A stretch of 64,000 nucleotides of DNA from Staphylococcus warneri (GCF_900636385.1 NZ_LR134269.1:434001-498000), one strand, 5' to 3'. Positions 1 to 9,690 are shown, numbered from the stretch's first letter. A program made the numbers and translations. Notes: a model not told the origin generated them from the sequence alone.

Positions 1-551
1 CCATATCGATTATCAAATGCCTTAGCAGTCATATATTTATCATTCGCTAGTGTTTCAAATTCACTGTATGGTGTGACCATATTGCCAACAGACACACCGG
101 CTTGTTCAGCTTCTTCCTTACTATTCACACCAATATCGATATACATATTTTTAATATCTACGGTTTTCTTACGTTCTTCAGGTGAAAGAATATGTGGTGG
201 CTTAGAACCAATAATACCTCTTAATGCTTTACCATCATCTGTTGTAACAGTGACTTTTTGAGAAAGCATCACTTGGTTCCACCAACCACCAATTGGATTA
301 AAAGATAAAAAGCCATCTTTATCAATTTTGGTTACTAAGAAACCCACTTCATCCATATGTCCTGATATTAAAATAGATTTAGAACCATTTGTTGCAGTCT
401 TTTTACCGAATATGCCACCCAAATTATCTTCTACAATCGCATCACTAACTGGTGATAAATAATCTTTCATTATAGACTTAACTTGCATTTCTCGACCTGC
501 AATACCATTGGCGGCAGTCAGTTCTTTCAGTAATTGTATTGAATCAGTCAT
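1..551 (-). CDS. M42 family metallopeptidase (N-terminal part, cut by window edge)
   Basis: This is the first ~183 residues of a cytosolic M42-type aminopeptidase/glucanase-fold enzyme, which trims N-terminal residues from peptides using a dinuclear metal centre. The start ATG at 551 follows a GGGAGG ribosome site. The motif GHMDEVGF near residue 67 carries the first metal-binding His and catalytic Asp of the family. Near the edge the frame reads KAFDNRYG, the second metal-ligand Asp region. The rest of the metal ligands lie outside the window. It stands alone, divergent from the lipoprotein gene that follows. Family is clear from motifs; substrate specificity is not. Confidence 0.85.
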   Translation of the reverse strand, partial: MTDSIQLLKELTAANGIAGREMQVKSIMKDYLSPVSDAIVEDNLGGIFGKKTATNGSKSILISGHMDEVGFLVTKIDKDGFLSFNPIGGWWNQVMLSQKVTVTTDDGKALRGIIGSKPPHILSPEERKKTVDIKNMYIDIGVNSKEEAEQAGVSVGNMVTPYSEFETLANDKYMTAKAFDNRY

Positions 552-710
552 ACCATCATCCTCCCAATCATTAGTTACTTATAGTTTAACATAGCACATT
601 TATTGATATGTATTGATGGAAATGTTTATGGAATAAGGGTATATTAATATCAATAATAAATCAGGTAATGGTACCATTGCCCCAACAAACAGGTGAGAGA
701 AGGCGATCAT

Positions 711-1178
711 ATGAAAAAACTAGTTTCACTTATAGTGGTTATCGCATTAAGCGCAATCACACTAGCTGCTTGTAGTAAAGAGCAAACGAAAACGTTCGAG
801 GGTGACGTTAATGGTAAACAGATTATTACGTCGCTCACATATAAAGGAGACGAAGTACTGAAACAATCTACAATAGGTACTTTGAAATATGATGATTTAG
901 GTATTGATAAAGATCAAGCCAAAGACATGTTAAAGAAAGATGAGAAGGCCTTTAAAGGTGACAAAGGTGTATCATTCAAAATTGATTACAAAGATGATAA
1001 AGCAGTTGAACATATAGATATCGATTATGAAAAAGCCGATATCGATCAATTGAAGAAAAAATTAGGCTTTGTATCAGTTAAAGGTAAAAATAATAAAGTA
1101 AGTTTAGATAAAACCGTTAGCCAAATGAAACGTAACGGTTTAAAAGAAAAAAGTAATATGACCGATCATGATGATTAA
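711..1178 (+). CDS. DUF1307 (YehR-like) lipoprotein
   Basis: A 155-residue exported lipoprotein. An N-terminal hydrophobic signal ends in the lipobox LAAC (lipidated Cys about residue 20), followed by a Lys/Asp-rich soluble domain beginning TKTFEGDVNG, the pattern of DUF1307 proteins such as E. coli YehR. An in-frame upstream start at 693 exists, but ATG 711 directly precedes the signal peptide and has GAGAGAAGG at a suitable distance. Function of the family is unknown. It is monocistronic and shares a bidirectional hairpin terminator with arsC. Confidence 0.8.
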   Translation: MKKLVSLIVVIALSAITLAACSKEQTKTFEGDVNGKQIITSLTYKGDEVLKQSTIGTLKYDDLGIDKDQAKDMLKKDEKAFKGDKGVSFKIDYKDDKAVEHIDIDYEKADIDQLKKKLGFVSVKGKNNKVSLDKTVSQMKRNGLKEKSNMTDHDD

Positions 1179-1183
1179 AATAC

Positions 1184-1225
1184 AAGAGCCAGTACATGCA
1201 AATGGCAACGCATGTACTGGCTCTT
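1184..1225. terminator. Bidirectional terminator between DUF1307 gene and arsC
   Basis: Perfect 16-bp inverted repeat (1184-1199 and 1210-1225) with a 10-nt loop, bordered by A- and T-rich sequence, lying between convergent genes. Confidence 0.85.
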
Positions 1226-1238
1226 AATTTTATTTGTT

Positions 1239-1637
1239 CTATTGCTTTTGACTAAAGTCTTCAATAGCGGCTTTAATTTCATCTCTAACACGTTGGAATT
1301 CTGACCAATCTTTACCAGCTGGATCGTCGAAACCCCAATGTTCTTTCTTAACTGAAGGTGGCAATGTTGGACAATGTTGATCTGCATGGCTACACAATGT
1401 AACAACTAAATCAGCACGATCTAGAATATCTTGTTGTATTAAATCGGATGTATGATGTGAAATATCGATATTGACTTCTTTCATCGCTTCGATAGCCTTT
1501 GGATTCACACCATGTGTTTCAATACCACCTGAATATACATCCCAATTTGAATCTAATATATTGTCAGCAAAGCCATGAGCCATTTGACTACGACACGAAT
1601 TACCAGTACAGATGAAATAAATGATTTTCTTTGCCAT
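1239..1637 (-). CDS. arsC: Arsenate reductase, thioredoxin-coupled
   Basis: A 132-residue cytosolic enzyme that reduces arsenate to arsenite for export by ArsB. It has the low-molecular-weight phosphatase-like P-loop CTGNSCR at residues 10-16 (nucleophile Cys10) and the redox pair Cys82 and Cys89 (LCSHADQHC), as in plasmid pI258 ArsC, which is regenerated by thioredoxin. Length matches the ~131-residue family. The start has AAGGAG upstream. It is the last gene of arsRBC, 15 bp after arsB. Confidence 0.95.
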   Translation of the reverse strand: MAKKIIYFICTGNSCRSQMAHGFADNILDSNWDVYSGGIETHGVNPKAIEAMKEVNIDISHHTSDLIQQDILDRADLVVTLCSHADQHCPTLPPSVKKEHWGFDDPAGKDWSEFQRVRDEIKAAIEDFSQKQ

Positions 1638-1652
1638 GCTTAGAACTCCTTA

Positions 1653-2945
1653 TTAAAAAATGATTAGTGTTAAATATAGTCCTAATAACGTGAAGAATAA
1701 GACTGGAATGGTGATTACGACACCTGTTTTAAAGTATGTTCCCCAAGAAATTTTGACGCCTTTTTGTGCTAATACATGTAACCATAATAATGTCGCAAGT
1801 GAACCTATTGGTGTGATTTTAGGACCTAAATCTGAACCAATCACATTACTATAGATCATACCTTCTTTGAGTGAATGAGATACGCCTGACTGACCAATTG
1901 CAATCGCATCAATTAAGACAGTTGGTAAATTGTTCATAATTGAAGAAAGAATAGCTGAAATAAAGCCCATACTCATAATACTAGCGAATAAACCATGAAC
2001 TGAAATGTTTGAAAGTGTATGAGCTAATATAGTTGTGATACCGGCATTTTTCAAGCCGAAAACGACTAAATACATGCCAATTGAAAAGATGACAATATTC
2101 CATGGTGCGCCTTTAATGACTTGTTTCGTATGAACAGCATTCGATTGTCTTGCGAGTAATACAAATATGATAGCAATGGCACCTGCAATCAATGAAACAG
2201 GTATTTGTAGCCATTCACTTACAAAATAACCAATCATCAATACTACAAGGACAATCCAAGAGATTCGGAATAGACGTAAATCTTTTAAGGCAGATGACGG
2301 ATGATTGATATGAGTGGTATCGACACGTTTTGGAATTGATTTTCTGAAATAAATCCATAAAACGACGATACTGGCAATTAATGAGAATATGTTAGGTATC
2401 ATCATACGACTCATATATTCACCAAAACCTATGCCAAAGTAATCGGCTGAGACAATATTAACCAAATTACTAATAATCATTGGTAGCGACGTCGTATCTG
2501 CAATAAATCCACTGGCAATAATAAATGGAAAGACCATTTTCTCATTGAATCCTAAATGACGAACCATAGCTAAAACGATAGGAGTTAAGATTAATGCGGC
2601 TCCGTCGTTGGCAAAGAAAGCAGCGACGATTGCACCGAGAACCATGATTAAAACAAACATCATGAGACCATTACCTTTAGATGCTCGCACCATATGCAAT
2701 GCTGCCCACTCGAAAAAGCCGATTTGGTCTAGAATTAACGATATTAATATAATTGCAACAAAGGTTAATGTGGCATTCCAAACAATTTGAGTTACTTCAA
2801 CCACATCTGAAAGGCTAACAACACCTGTAATGATTGCGGCGATGGCACCAATGACAGCAGTAATACCAATATCTAATCCTTTAGGTTGCCAAATTACAAA
2901 GACGAGTGTGATAAGGAATATGACGATAGCAAGAATGGTCATCAT
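1653..2945 (-). CDS. arsB: Arsenite efflux membrane protein
   Basis: A 430-residue integral membrane protein with about 12 hydrophobic segments. It extrudes arsenite and antimonite, normally using the membrane potential when no ArsA ATPase is present, and no arsA lies here. The segment [14 protein letters not shown] near residue 110 is a conserved ArsB signature. Its ATG overlaps the arsR stop by 4 bp, giving translational coupling; GAGGTGATC within the end of arsR serves as ribosome site. A second ATG follows immediately, so the start is uncertain by one codon. Confidence 0.95.
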   Translation of the reverse strand: MMTILAIVIFLITLVFVIWQPKGLDIGITAVIGAIAAIITGVVSLSDVVEVTQIVWNATLTFVAIILISLILDQIGFFEWAALHMVRASKGNGLMMFVLIMVLGAIVAAFFANDGAALILTPIVLAMVRHLGFNEKMVFPFIIASGFIADTTSLPMIISNLVNIVSADYFGIGFGEYMSRMMIPNIFSLIASIVVLWIYFRKSIPKRVDTTHINHPSSALKDLRLFRISWIVLVVLMIGYFVSEWLQIPVSLIAGAIAIIFVLLARQSNAVHTKQVIKGAPWNIVIFSIGMYLVVFGLKNAGITTILAHTLSNISVHGLFASIMSMGFISAILSSIMNNLPTVLIDAIAIGQSGVSHSLKEGMIYSNVIGSDLGPKITPIGSLATLLWLHVLAQKGVKISWGTYFKTGVVITIPVLFFTLLGLYLTLIIF

Positions 2946-3259
2946 GATTGATCACCTCGTTTCACTGACTGACATACACATTGATCATGTGTTGTATTAA
3001 TAAGTTTTAAATTATCAATGATTTGTGTGTAAAATTCATGATTTAATTGATAAAAACGTTTATTGCCTTCTTTTCTGATTGAGACAAATTGATATGTAAC
3101 TAAAACTTTCATGTGATGACTTAAGGTAGGTTGGGAAATTTGAAAATGTTGTAGTAAATCATACGCACATAATTCACCACATGATAAAATATCTAGAATT
3201 TCCAATCGATTTTCATCAGATAGTACCTTTAATATAGATGCTAATTGTTGATATGACAT
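2942..3259 (-). CDS. arsR: ArsR/SmtB-family arsenical repressor with an altered metal site
   Basis: A 105-residue winged-helix repressor of arsRBC. The recognition helix reads [12 protein letters not shown] (residues 42-53). In the alpha-3 helix, where pI258-type ArsR has a Cys-x-Cys As(III) site (ELCxCDL), this protein reads ELCAYDL: Cys31 is kept but the second Cys is Tyr33. Cys27 is nearby and a C-terminal Cys-Val-Cys follows (about residues 95-97), so inducer sensing may use other thiols. ATG 3259 is chosen over an in-frame start at 3271 because GGAGGT lies 5-6 nt before it. Confidence 0.9.
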   Translation of the reverse strand: MSYQQLASILKVLSDENRLEILDILSCGELCAYDLLQHFQISQPTLSHHMKVLVTYQFVSIRKEGNKRFYQLNHEFYTQIIDNLKLINTTHDQCVCQSVKRGDQS

Positions 3260-3274
3260 AATGACCTCCAAAAC

Positions 3275-3296
3275 ATATATAGATTATCATCTATAT
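3275..3296 (-). promoter_or_regulatory. Probable ArsR operator in the arsRBC promoter
   Basis: Perfect inverted repeat with 9-bp arms TATATAGAT and ATCTATATA around a 4-bp spacer, 16 bp upstream of the arsR start. It lies where an ArsR dimer would block a weak promoter (TAGACA-like -35 near 3302-3307). Assignment to ArsR is inferred from position and symmetry. Confidence 0.7.
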
Positions 3297-3328
3297 AGAT
3301 AAGTGTCTATGATAAAAGCACAGAAAAA

Positions 3329-3353
3329 GACGACCACTTGTTAAGTGATCGCC
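3329..3353 (-). terminator. Terminator of the GltB-like gene
   Basis: 11-bp stem (3329-3339 and 3343-3353, one mismatch, 3-nt loop) followed on the minus strand by a T-run. It separates the flavoprotein gene from arsR transcription. Confidence 0.75.
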
Positions 3354-3369
3354 TTATAAATACACTTTA

Positions 3370-4947
3370 TTATGAAATTAATTTTAATTTGTAATCGTGG
3401 ATGGTTTGTGTGCCACCATCTAATTTTCGATAAATGATATGGTCTGCAGTGATTTCTGTTGGACTTGATACGCCTACAGCTGCAGCAATATTAAATAAAC
3501 CTTCATGTAAACTAGTGACATAGTTAGTTACACGGTATTGCTTTTCATCAACAATTAATCCTTTTTCTTTCTTTGGATCAGTTGTAGCAACACCTACAGG
3601 ACATGTATTCATATGACATTGTTGACTCATGATGCAACCTACACTAATCATCATACCACGCGCGATATTAACTAGATCGGCACCTAATCCTAAAGCAATA
3701 GCGATTTTATCTGGTGTGATCAGTTTACCAGATGCGAAAATTTTCACACGATCTCGTACGCCATATTTCTCTAACATGCCAGAAACAATAGGTAGGGCGG
3801 TTAGTAAAGGTAATCCAACACCATCTTGAAGTTCTTGGAATGTTGCCCCCGTGCCACCTTCACCTCCGTCAACAGTGATGAAGCTTGGGTATTTATCGAG
3901 TTCCACCATGGTTTTGACTAGTGTCTCGATCTCTTCAACACGACTGACAACAATTTTAAATCCAACAGGCTTTTGGCCTAACTGTTGTATATCGTCTACC
4001 CAATTGAGTAAGTCTGTAGCATTATGAATAAATTCGAAACGGTTTGGTGAGTTAATGGTTTTAAATGGTTCTACATTACGTATTTTAGCAATTTCTTCAT
4101 TTACTTTATTACCTTCCATATGTCCACCACGAGTTTTTGCACCTTGTGCTAATTTTAATTCAAAAGCACGTACATTCTTACGTTCGGCAACTGTTTTAAA
4201 TTGTTCTTTACTGAAATTACCTTCTTTATCTCTAACACCGAATAACCCAGGTCCAATTTGGAAGATGATATCACCATCACCTTTAAGATGATAATCTGAT
4301 AGGCCACCTTCACCTGTGTTCATCCATGTACCAGCTTTAGATAAACCTTTAGATAATGCTGAGATAGCGTTTTTACCTAAGGCACCGTAACTCATACCTG
4401 ATTGGCCGACTAAACGCTTAATTTTATAAGGATGTTCTAGATGTTCACCAAGAACCACTGCATTGTCATCAGTTAAGTAGAACGGATCAATCTGTTTGCC
4501 TTTACGATGCTCATCACGACTAAATAAGCGTTCATTCTCGATTTGATAAATAAAAGTTGAAAGTAGTGTCGTATTATCAACTTTTAATTCACTCGCTTGT
4601 AATGGAAACATAGTATTTTGTATGTAAAAACCATCTTTATAATCTGACATTGTCCCAAAACTAGTCATTCTTGAATTATATTTCCCCGCTAATACAATAT
4701 TTTTATAATCTGTACGAGAGAATGGTTTGCCTTCATTATCACCAGAAAATAAATATTGTCTAAGTTCAGGTCCCATTTTTTCTGAAAGGTATCTAATACG
4801 TGCTAATAGTGGATAGTTTCTTAACACACTGTGTTGTGTTTGTCTTTTATCTTTGATTAGCCAGATGATACCTAGCAATAATGCACCCAATAAAAAAATC
4901 ATAATAATGATGTTGACGATAAACTGCATTGTAGTCAATACACTCAT
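3370..4947 (-). CDS. FMN-binding glutamate synthase family protein, membrane-anchored
   Basis: A 525-residue protein with one N-terminal transmembrane helix (about residues 7-30), then the FMN/Fe-S barrel of the glutamate synthase large subunit without its glutaminase domain. Visible motifs are VDGGEGGTGA (FMN phosphate loop), GADLVNIARGMM, and a cysteine cluster CIMSQQCHMNTCPVG typical of the 3Fe-4S site. It is not a complete GOGAT; stand-alone proteins of this family have no settled substrate. ATG 4947 is preferred over a longer in-frame start because a GGGGGG purine run precedes it. Monocistronic. Confidence 0.85.
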   Translation of the reverse strand: MSVLTTMQFIVNIIIMIFLLGALLLGIIWLIKDKRQTQHSVLRNYPLLARIRYLSEKMGPELRQYLFSGDNEGKPFSRTDYKNIVLAGKYNSRMTSFGTMSDYKDGFYIQNTMFPLQASELKVDNTTLLSTFIYQIENERLFSRDEHRKGKQIDPFYLTDDNAVVLGEHLEHPYKIKRLVGQSGMSYGALGKNAISALSKGLSKAGTWMNTGEGGLSDYHLKGDGDIIFQIGPGLFGVRDKEGNFSKEQFKTVAERKNVRAFELKLAQGAKTRGGHMEGNKVNEEIAKIRNVEPFKTINSPNRFEFIHNATDLLNWVDDIQQLGQKPVGFKIVVSRVEEIETLVKTMVELDKYPSFITVDGGEGGTGATFQELQDGVGLPLLTALPIVSGMLEKYGVRDRVKIFASGKLITPDKIAIALGLGADLVNIARGMMISVGCIMSQQCHMNTCPVGVATTDPKKEKGLIVDEKQYRVTNYVTSLHEGLFNIAAAVGVSSPTEITADHIIYRKLDGGTQTIHDYKLKLIS

Positions 4948-5154
4948 TAAAATGCCCCCCTTAATCATTACTCCAACACTATGATACACTTTTCTTTATG
5001 TTTTACAATGAAACCGGTTAAATTTATATTGTAGAATTTTAATTGTATAAGTTTATGAAATATTTATATAAGGAAATTTAACTTAAATAATGTATTAATA
5101 TGAATAATAAAATGATAAAGTAATTATGATAGAATGCGATGGAGGAGGTGACAC

Positions 5155-5907
5155 ATGAACCAACAACAAAGACAACATGACATTTGGAACCAACCCAAAA
5201 TCATGAAAAAAGATTTTTTAATGATACCGTTATACATATTATTTCAAATGGTGGTACCTATTATCGTAGTGTTTGGCACACTAGGATTAACAGCTATGAT
5301 CACCCAAAAGCCACCAGCCCAGTTTTTATATAACTTATCTTTGAGCATAGGATTTGTCTTAGCTCAATTTTTAGTATTATTTATCTTTTTTGCGATGCAT
5401 AAATTTGATATTGCTCAAGTCATGAAAAGGCAATTTCATTTTGCACGAAACAAGACCTTACATATATTGTTAATGATTATCGGTGTAATGATAGTAATGT
5501 GTATATTGCGATGGCTCTTTAACATATTGGGTATAGGGCCAACTCAATACGAAAGAAGAGTTGAGGGATTATTTCATTATCCATCAGCGCTATGTTTTAC
5601 CATGATTTCAATGGTTATCTTACGTCCAATGGTGGAGGTAATCATTTATAAGCATCTCATCATACATGAATTAAGTAAGATATGGCCTACTACTGTGACT
5701 ATCATACTTTCTATTATGATTGAGACTTTGGTTCATGTGTACGATATGATGAGTGTGTGGGAAATGTTACCATTTTTAATAATGGCAATAGGTTCAACAT
5801 TGATTTATATTAAATCAGGTATGAATCTAGCCGCCGCATATCTTTATCAGTCGGGGATACAAGGCGTGTTATTTATCATCATGGTATTCAAAATGTTAAT
5901 TATGTAA
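5155..5907 (+). CDS. CPBP-family membrane protein with degenerate protease motifs
   Basis: A 250-residue, very hydrophobic protein with about 6-8 predicted membrane helices, homologous over its length to the next gene. CPBP (Abi/CAAX-type) proteases use EExxxR, FxxxH and HxxxN/B motifs. Here the first reads EVIIYK (residues 161-166: second Glu is Val162, Arg is Lys166), the second reads ETLVH (Phe lost, His kept), and the last His region reads LYQSG. It is therefore probably proteolytically inactive. GGAGGAGGTGAC precedes the start. It lies 30 bp before the intact paralog, suggesting an operon and a partner or regulatory role. Confidence 0.75.
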   Translation: MNQQQRQHDIWNQPKIMKKDFLMIPLYILFQMVVPIIVVFGTLGLTAMITQKPPAQFLYNLSLSIGFVLAQFLVLFIFFAMHKFDIAQVMKRQFHFARNKTLHILLMIIGVMIVMCILRWLFNILGIGPTQYERRVEGLFHYPSALCFTMISMVILRPMVEVIIYKHLIIHELSKIWPTTVTIILSIMIETLVHVYDMMSVWEMLPFLIMAIGSTLIYIKSGMNLAAAYLYQSGIQGVLFIIMVFKMLIM

Positions 5908-5937
5908 AACTAATTCAAGAGTGAAAAGGAGTCTTTT

Positions 5938-6726
5938 ATGGAAAACCAATCCACACAACAACCCTTAGATTCACAGCAACACAAAAATGAATTTGCGTCC
6001 AAGAAGATAGTTAAAAGAGATTTCTGGCTTATAGTTGCTTACCTCATTGTGGGACAATACGTATTTCCGATGATTGGTATGATGATTGGTGCCATCGTTG
6101 CGATGTCACTGGAAATCAAATCTGATAGTAGGATTAATGAGATTGGTATCAATTTTGCTACTGTATTTGGTTTCATTGGAATGTGTTTAGTCCTATTATT
6201 ATTTTATTTAATGCATCGAAAGACACTTATTCCATTAGCTATTCAAAGAGTGAAAGATCTTAAAAAATATATAGTAACTTTAATCATCATTATCGTTATC
6301 ATGTACATATTGAATATGTTGTATGGTATAATGGTTGAATTTTTACCAGAGAAATATCAGTTTAGTGATACAGAAAATAATAAAATGTTAGAAAAAATGT
6401 TTACTTCTGCATGGATGTGGCCGGTATTGTTTTTAGATATTGTCATTGTGACACCTATAGTAGAGGAACTGTTATTCAGACACTTATTAATTCACGAGTT
6501 AGGTAAGAAATTAACATATGGTTTGATGTATGTGGTTTCGATTCTGATGTTTGCAGGGGTACATGTGACAGAAGCGCAATCTCCATTTGAATTAGGACCT
6601 TATGTAATTATGGCAAGTGGTTTCGTAGCTGCTTATCATCTTACGAAACGTAATTTAGCAGCTTCAATAGCCCTGCATATGATTAACAACGCGATATCTT
6701 TTGTTGTGATTTTATTTACTTTATAA
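5938..6726 (+). CDS. CPBP family intramembrane glutamic endopeptidase
   Basis: A 262-residue polytopic membrane protein with all CPBP active-site motifs: EELLFR at residues 176-181, FAGVH about 30 residues later, and HMINN near the C-terminus. Relatives process prenylated proteins in eukaryotes, and in staphylococci (MroQ) act on peptide signalling; the substrate of this one is unknown. AAAAGGAG precedes the start. It follows the degenerate paralog by 30 bp and ends at a hairpin terminator, so the two probably form a two-gene unit. Confidence 0.85.
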   Translation: MENQSTQQPLDSQQHKNEFASKKIVKRDFWLIVAYLIVGQYVFPMIGMMIGAIVAMSLEIKSDSRINEIGINFATVFGFIGMCLVLLLFYLMHRKTLIPLAIQRVKDLKKYIVTLIIIIVIMYILNMLYGIMVEFLPEKYQFSDTENNKMLEKMFTSAWMWPVLFLDIVIVTPIVEELLFRHLLIHELGKKLTYGLMYVVSILMFAGVHVTEAQSPFELGPYVIMASGFVAAYHLTKRNLAASIALHMINNAISFVVILFTL

Positions 6727-6745
6727 AATTTTAGAAATAAATAAT

Positions 6746-6781
6746 GAGAGGATGTGTATAAAAGCACATTCTCTTTTTTTA
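6746..6781 (+). terminator. Terminator after the CPBP pair
   Basis: Imperfect 10-bp stem (GAGAGGATGTG against CACATTCTCT) followed by seven T residues. Confidence 0.75.
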
Positions 6782-6873
6782 TAATTTAAATTATCATAAA
6801 AATTAATTATATTGTTATTTAACGTGGGAAAACGGGAATGAGTAGTGTAATGGGATTTAAAGGAGCGTGTAAC

Positions 6874-7536
6874 ATGTTATTAGAAATTGAACATTTAACT
6901 TACGAAGCGGATCACCGAACAATTTTAAAGGATATTAATTTTAAGGTGGATAAAGGTGATACTATAGCGATTATTGGCCCTTCAGGAAGTGGCAAAAGTA
7001 CACTTTTAAAGCAACTTAATCATTTGATTGAACCTACATTGGGCACATTGTATTTAAACGGCAAACCTTATCATGACTACACACCTGAAAGTATTCGTAT
7101 GAAGGTGAGTTACTTAATGCAACAAAGTGAGATGATTGGTACAACGATTGAAGATAATATGAAGTTTCCTTCAGAATCGAGAAACCAAGCATTTGATAAA
7201 GATAAAGCACTTAACCTTTTAGAAAAAGTAGGCCTAGGAGACTATGATTTATCTGCAGAAATTGAACATATGTCAGGAGGGGAAAAACAACGTATCACAA
7301 TTGCACGACAATTAATGTTTGAACCCGAAGTCTTATTATTAGATGAATCGACAAGTGCTTTAGATACACATAATAAAGAACGCGTAGAAGATATTATTTT
7401 TAAAATGGCTGAAGAAGGTATAGCGATTTTATGGATTACACATAGCGATGACCAAAGTATGAGACATTTTCAAAAGAGAATGACAATCATTGATGGTGAA
7501 ATTGCTAAGATAGAGGAGTTGAATCAACATGAGTAA
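6874..7536 (+). CDS. ABC transporter ATP-binding protein, FetA (YbbL) type
   Basis: A 220-residue cytosolic ABC ATPase with Walker A GPSGSGKST (about residues 36-44), signature MSGGEKQR, Walker B VLLLDESTSALD and a switch His in WITHSDD. Together with the next gene it matches the E. coli FetAB (YbbLM) exporter, reported to pump iron and protect from oxidative stress. The ATG at 6874 has AAAGGAG 8-9 nt upstream; the longer frame from 6838 adds an unrelated N-terminus and is rejected. It overlaps fetB by 8 bp. Confidence 0.85.
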   Translation: MLLEIEHLTYEADHRTILKDINFKVDKGDTIAIIGPSGSGKSTLLKQLNHLIEPTLGTLYLNGKPYHDYTPESIRMKVSYLMQQSEMIGTTIEDNMKFPSESRNQAFDKDKALNLLEKVGLGDYDLSAEIEHMSGGEKQRITIARQLMFEPEVLLLDESTSALDTHNKERVEDIIFKMAEEGIAILWITHSDDQSMRHFQKRMTIIDGEIAKIEELNQHE

Positions 7537-8302
7537 TACGGCATTATGTTTAACAGCGTTGTTACTGTTTATTCCTATCCTCATTTCTTATAAGGAAGGC
7601 TTACATATTATTAAAGATTTAGTGGTAGCAACGATAAGAGCGACCATTCAATTGCTCATTCTTGGCTTCTTACTACATTATATTTTTAAAATAAATGATA
7701 AATGGTTACTTATCTTATGTGTGTTAGTGATAATCATTAATGCATCTTGGAATACCATTCAACGTGCATCCCCAGTGATGCATCATGTGTTTTGGATTTC
7801 ATTTGTTGCAATATTTGTAGGTACTGCATTGCCACTAGCAGGTACGATTGCAACAGGGGCCATTGATTTTACTGCTAATGAAGTGATTCCAATAGGTGGG
7901 ATGTTAGCCAATAATGGTTTAATTGCGATTAATTTAGCCTATCAAAATTTAGATCGTGCATTTGTACAAGATGTTTCCGAAATAGAATCGAAATTAACAT
8001 TAGCAGCGACACCGAAACTTGCTTCTAAATCATCAATTAGAGAAAGTATTAGATTAGCTATCGTGCCAACGATTGATTCCGTTAAAACATATGGGCTTGT
8101 GTCTATACCAGGTATGATGACAGGATTGATTATCGGTGGGGTGCCGCCATTACAAGCTATTAAATTTCAATTGTTAGTGGTATTTATCCATACAACAGCT
8201 ACGATTATGTCTGCACTCCTTGCTACATACATGAGCTACGGCCAATTCTTTAATGCAAGACACCAATTAATAGCAAGAAATACAGACATTAAGTCAAGTT
8301 AA
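7529..8302 (+). CDS. ABC transporter permease, FetB (YbbM, UPF0014) type
   Basis: A 257-residue membrane protein with about 7 hydrophobic segments. Conserved stretches include VVATIRATIQLLILGF near residue 31 and GLVSIPGMMTGLIIGG near residue 190, both typical of UPF0014. It overlaps the upstream ATPase gene by 8 bp, so the pair is translationally coupled. Iron export is known for the E. coli relative; the cargo here is inferred. Confidence 0.85.
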   Translation: MSNTALCLTALLLFIPILISYKEGLHIIKDLVVATIRATIQLLILGFLLHYIFKINDKWLLILCVLVIIINASWNTIQRASPVMHHVFWISFVAIFVGTALPLAGTIATGAIDFTANEVIPIGGMLANNGLIAINLAYQNLDRAFVQDVSEIESKLTLAATPKLASKSSIRESIRLAIVPTIDSVKTYGLVSIPGMMTGLIIGGVPPLQAIKFQLLVVFIHTTATIMSALLATYMSYGQFFNARHQLIARNTDIKSS

Positions 8303-8367
8303 TGAAGAAAAGTTTTAAACTTTTGATTTCCTGACAAACAAAATAATGAAAAAATATTATATAATGA

Positions 8368-8411
8368 AACAGTTACTTATCTTAGTTAAATGGGTTTGTA
8401 GCTGTTTTTTT
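8368..8411 (+). terminator. Probable terminator between fetAB-like operon and MFS gene
   Basis: 9-bp stem with one mismatch (8368-8376 and 8398-8406), 21-nt loop, then seven T residues. A TATAAT-like hexamer just upstream (8360s) leaves open a short attenuated leader for the MFS gene. Confidence 0.5.
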
Positions 8412-8454
8412 ATGCTATAAACATTGAAAAATTTATGAAAGGGGGATATGAAAA

Positions 8455-9630
8455 ATGTCGATGATGCGTATCGTTACTTTCATTTTTAGTGTGTTTATCG
8501 TTGGTATGGTCGAGATGATGGTAGCAGGTATTATGAATTTAATGAGCCAAGATTTACATGTATCTGAAGCCGTCATTGGCCAACTTGTTACGTTATATGC
8601 TTTAACATTTGCCATTTGTGGACCGATTCTGGTTAAAGTGACGCAACGTTTTAAAGCTAAATCGATATTACTTTGGACATTAGTGACTTTTATTATAGGG
8701 AATTTAATTATAGCAATAGCGCCTAATTTCACTATTTTAGTGATAGGACGTATTCTGTCCTCTGCAGCAGCATCACTCATTATTGTTAAAGTACTTGCGT
8801 TGACTGCAATGTTAACTTCACCTAAAAATCGAGGTAAGATGATTGGTGTTGTCTATTCAGGATTTAGTGGTGCCAATGTATTTGGTGTACCTATTGGAAC
8901 ATTAATAGGCGATTGGGTAGGTTGGCGTTTTACTTTTATATTTATTGTGGCTGTCAGTGTCATTGTAGGTATACTAATGATGTTGTATTTACCTAAAGAA
9001 CATGAACTGAGTCATGCTAATCATACAGACGCTGACCATTCTAATCAGGTAATATCTAAAGTATTACGTCCAGCTGAAGTAGCAAAATTCATTATAATTA
9101 CATTTTTAATTTTAGTAGCGAACTCAGTCACATTTGTATATATTAATCCACTGATTTTATCAAATGGCCATGAAATGTCATTTGTATCACTGGCATTACT
9201 AATTAATGGTGTTGCTGGTGTGATAGGTACATCATTGGGAGGTATCTTTGCAGATAAATGGACAAGTAAGCGTTGGTTAATCATCTCTATTACGATATTT
9301 ATCGTTATGATGCTTGTCTTAAATTTCATTCTATCAGGTACGATCATGTTATTAATCGGATTATTTGTTTGGAATATTATGCAATGGAGTACGAATCCTG
9401 CAGTGCAGAGTGGTCTTATAGAACATGTTGAAGGAGATACAAGCCAGGTGATGAGTTGGAACATGTCTAGCTTAAACGCAGGTATCGGAATGGGTGGTAT
9501 AATCGGTGGTTTAGTCGTATCACATCTATCAGTACATGCAGTGACATACACAAGTGCCTTGATTGGCTTTCTAGGATTAGTCGTTACCCTTACATTAAAG
9601 AATATTCACTTTGCTAAAAAAGAAGCATAA
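8455..9630 (+). CDS. MFS transporter, 12-TM DHA1 drug-efflux type
   Basis: A 391-residue permease of the major facilitator superfamily with 12 hydrophobic helices in two halves split by a charged loop (about residues 183-202, rich in His and Asp). Early helices resemble AraJ/YdhP-type proton-coupled exporters, and helix 5 has the GANVFGVPIGTLIGD region matching efflux motif C. The start is set by AAAGGGGGA upstream. Substrate unknown. It ends in a short copy of the intergenic repeat that can act as terminator. Confidence 0.8.
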   Translation: MSMMRIVTFIFSVFIVGMVEMMVAGIMNLMSQDLHVSEAVIGQLVTLYALTFAICGPILVKVTQRFKAKSILLWTLVTFIIGNLIIAIAPNFTILVIGRILSSAAASLIIVKVLALTAMLTSPKNRGKMIGVVYSGFSGANVFGVPIGTLIGDWVGWRFTFIFIVAVSVIVGILMMLYLPKEHELSHANHTDADHSNQVISKVLRPAEVAKFIIITFLILVANSVTFVYINPLILSNGHEMSFVSLALLINGVAGVIGTSLGGIFADKWTSKRWLIISITIFIVMMLVLNFILSGTIMLLIGLFVWNIMQWSTNPAVQSGLIEHVEGDTSQVMSWNMSSLNAGIGMGGIIGGLVVSHLSVHAVTYTSALIGFLGLVVTLTLKNIHFAKKEA

Positions 9631-9635
9631 TGAAA

Positions 9636-9690
9636 GGGAGTGGGACAGAAATAATATTTTCTTAAAAATTTATTTCTGTCCTACTCCTTT
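9636..9690. repeat. Short copy of the GGGAGTGGGACAGAAAT intergenic repeat, acting as terminator
   Basis: Inverted repeat: GGGAGTGGGACAGAAAT (9636-9652) pairs with ATTTCTGTCCTACTCC (9672-9687), then a T-run. The arms match the ends of the two long repeat copies at 13680 and 55085. It lies between convergent genes and could stop both transcripts. Confidence 0.8.
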
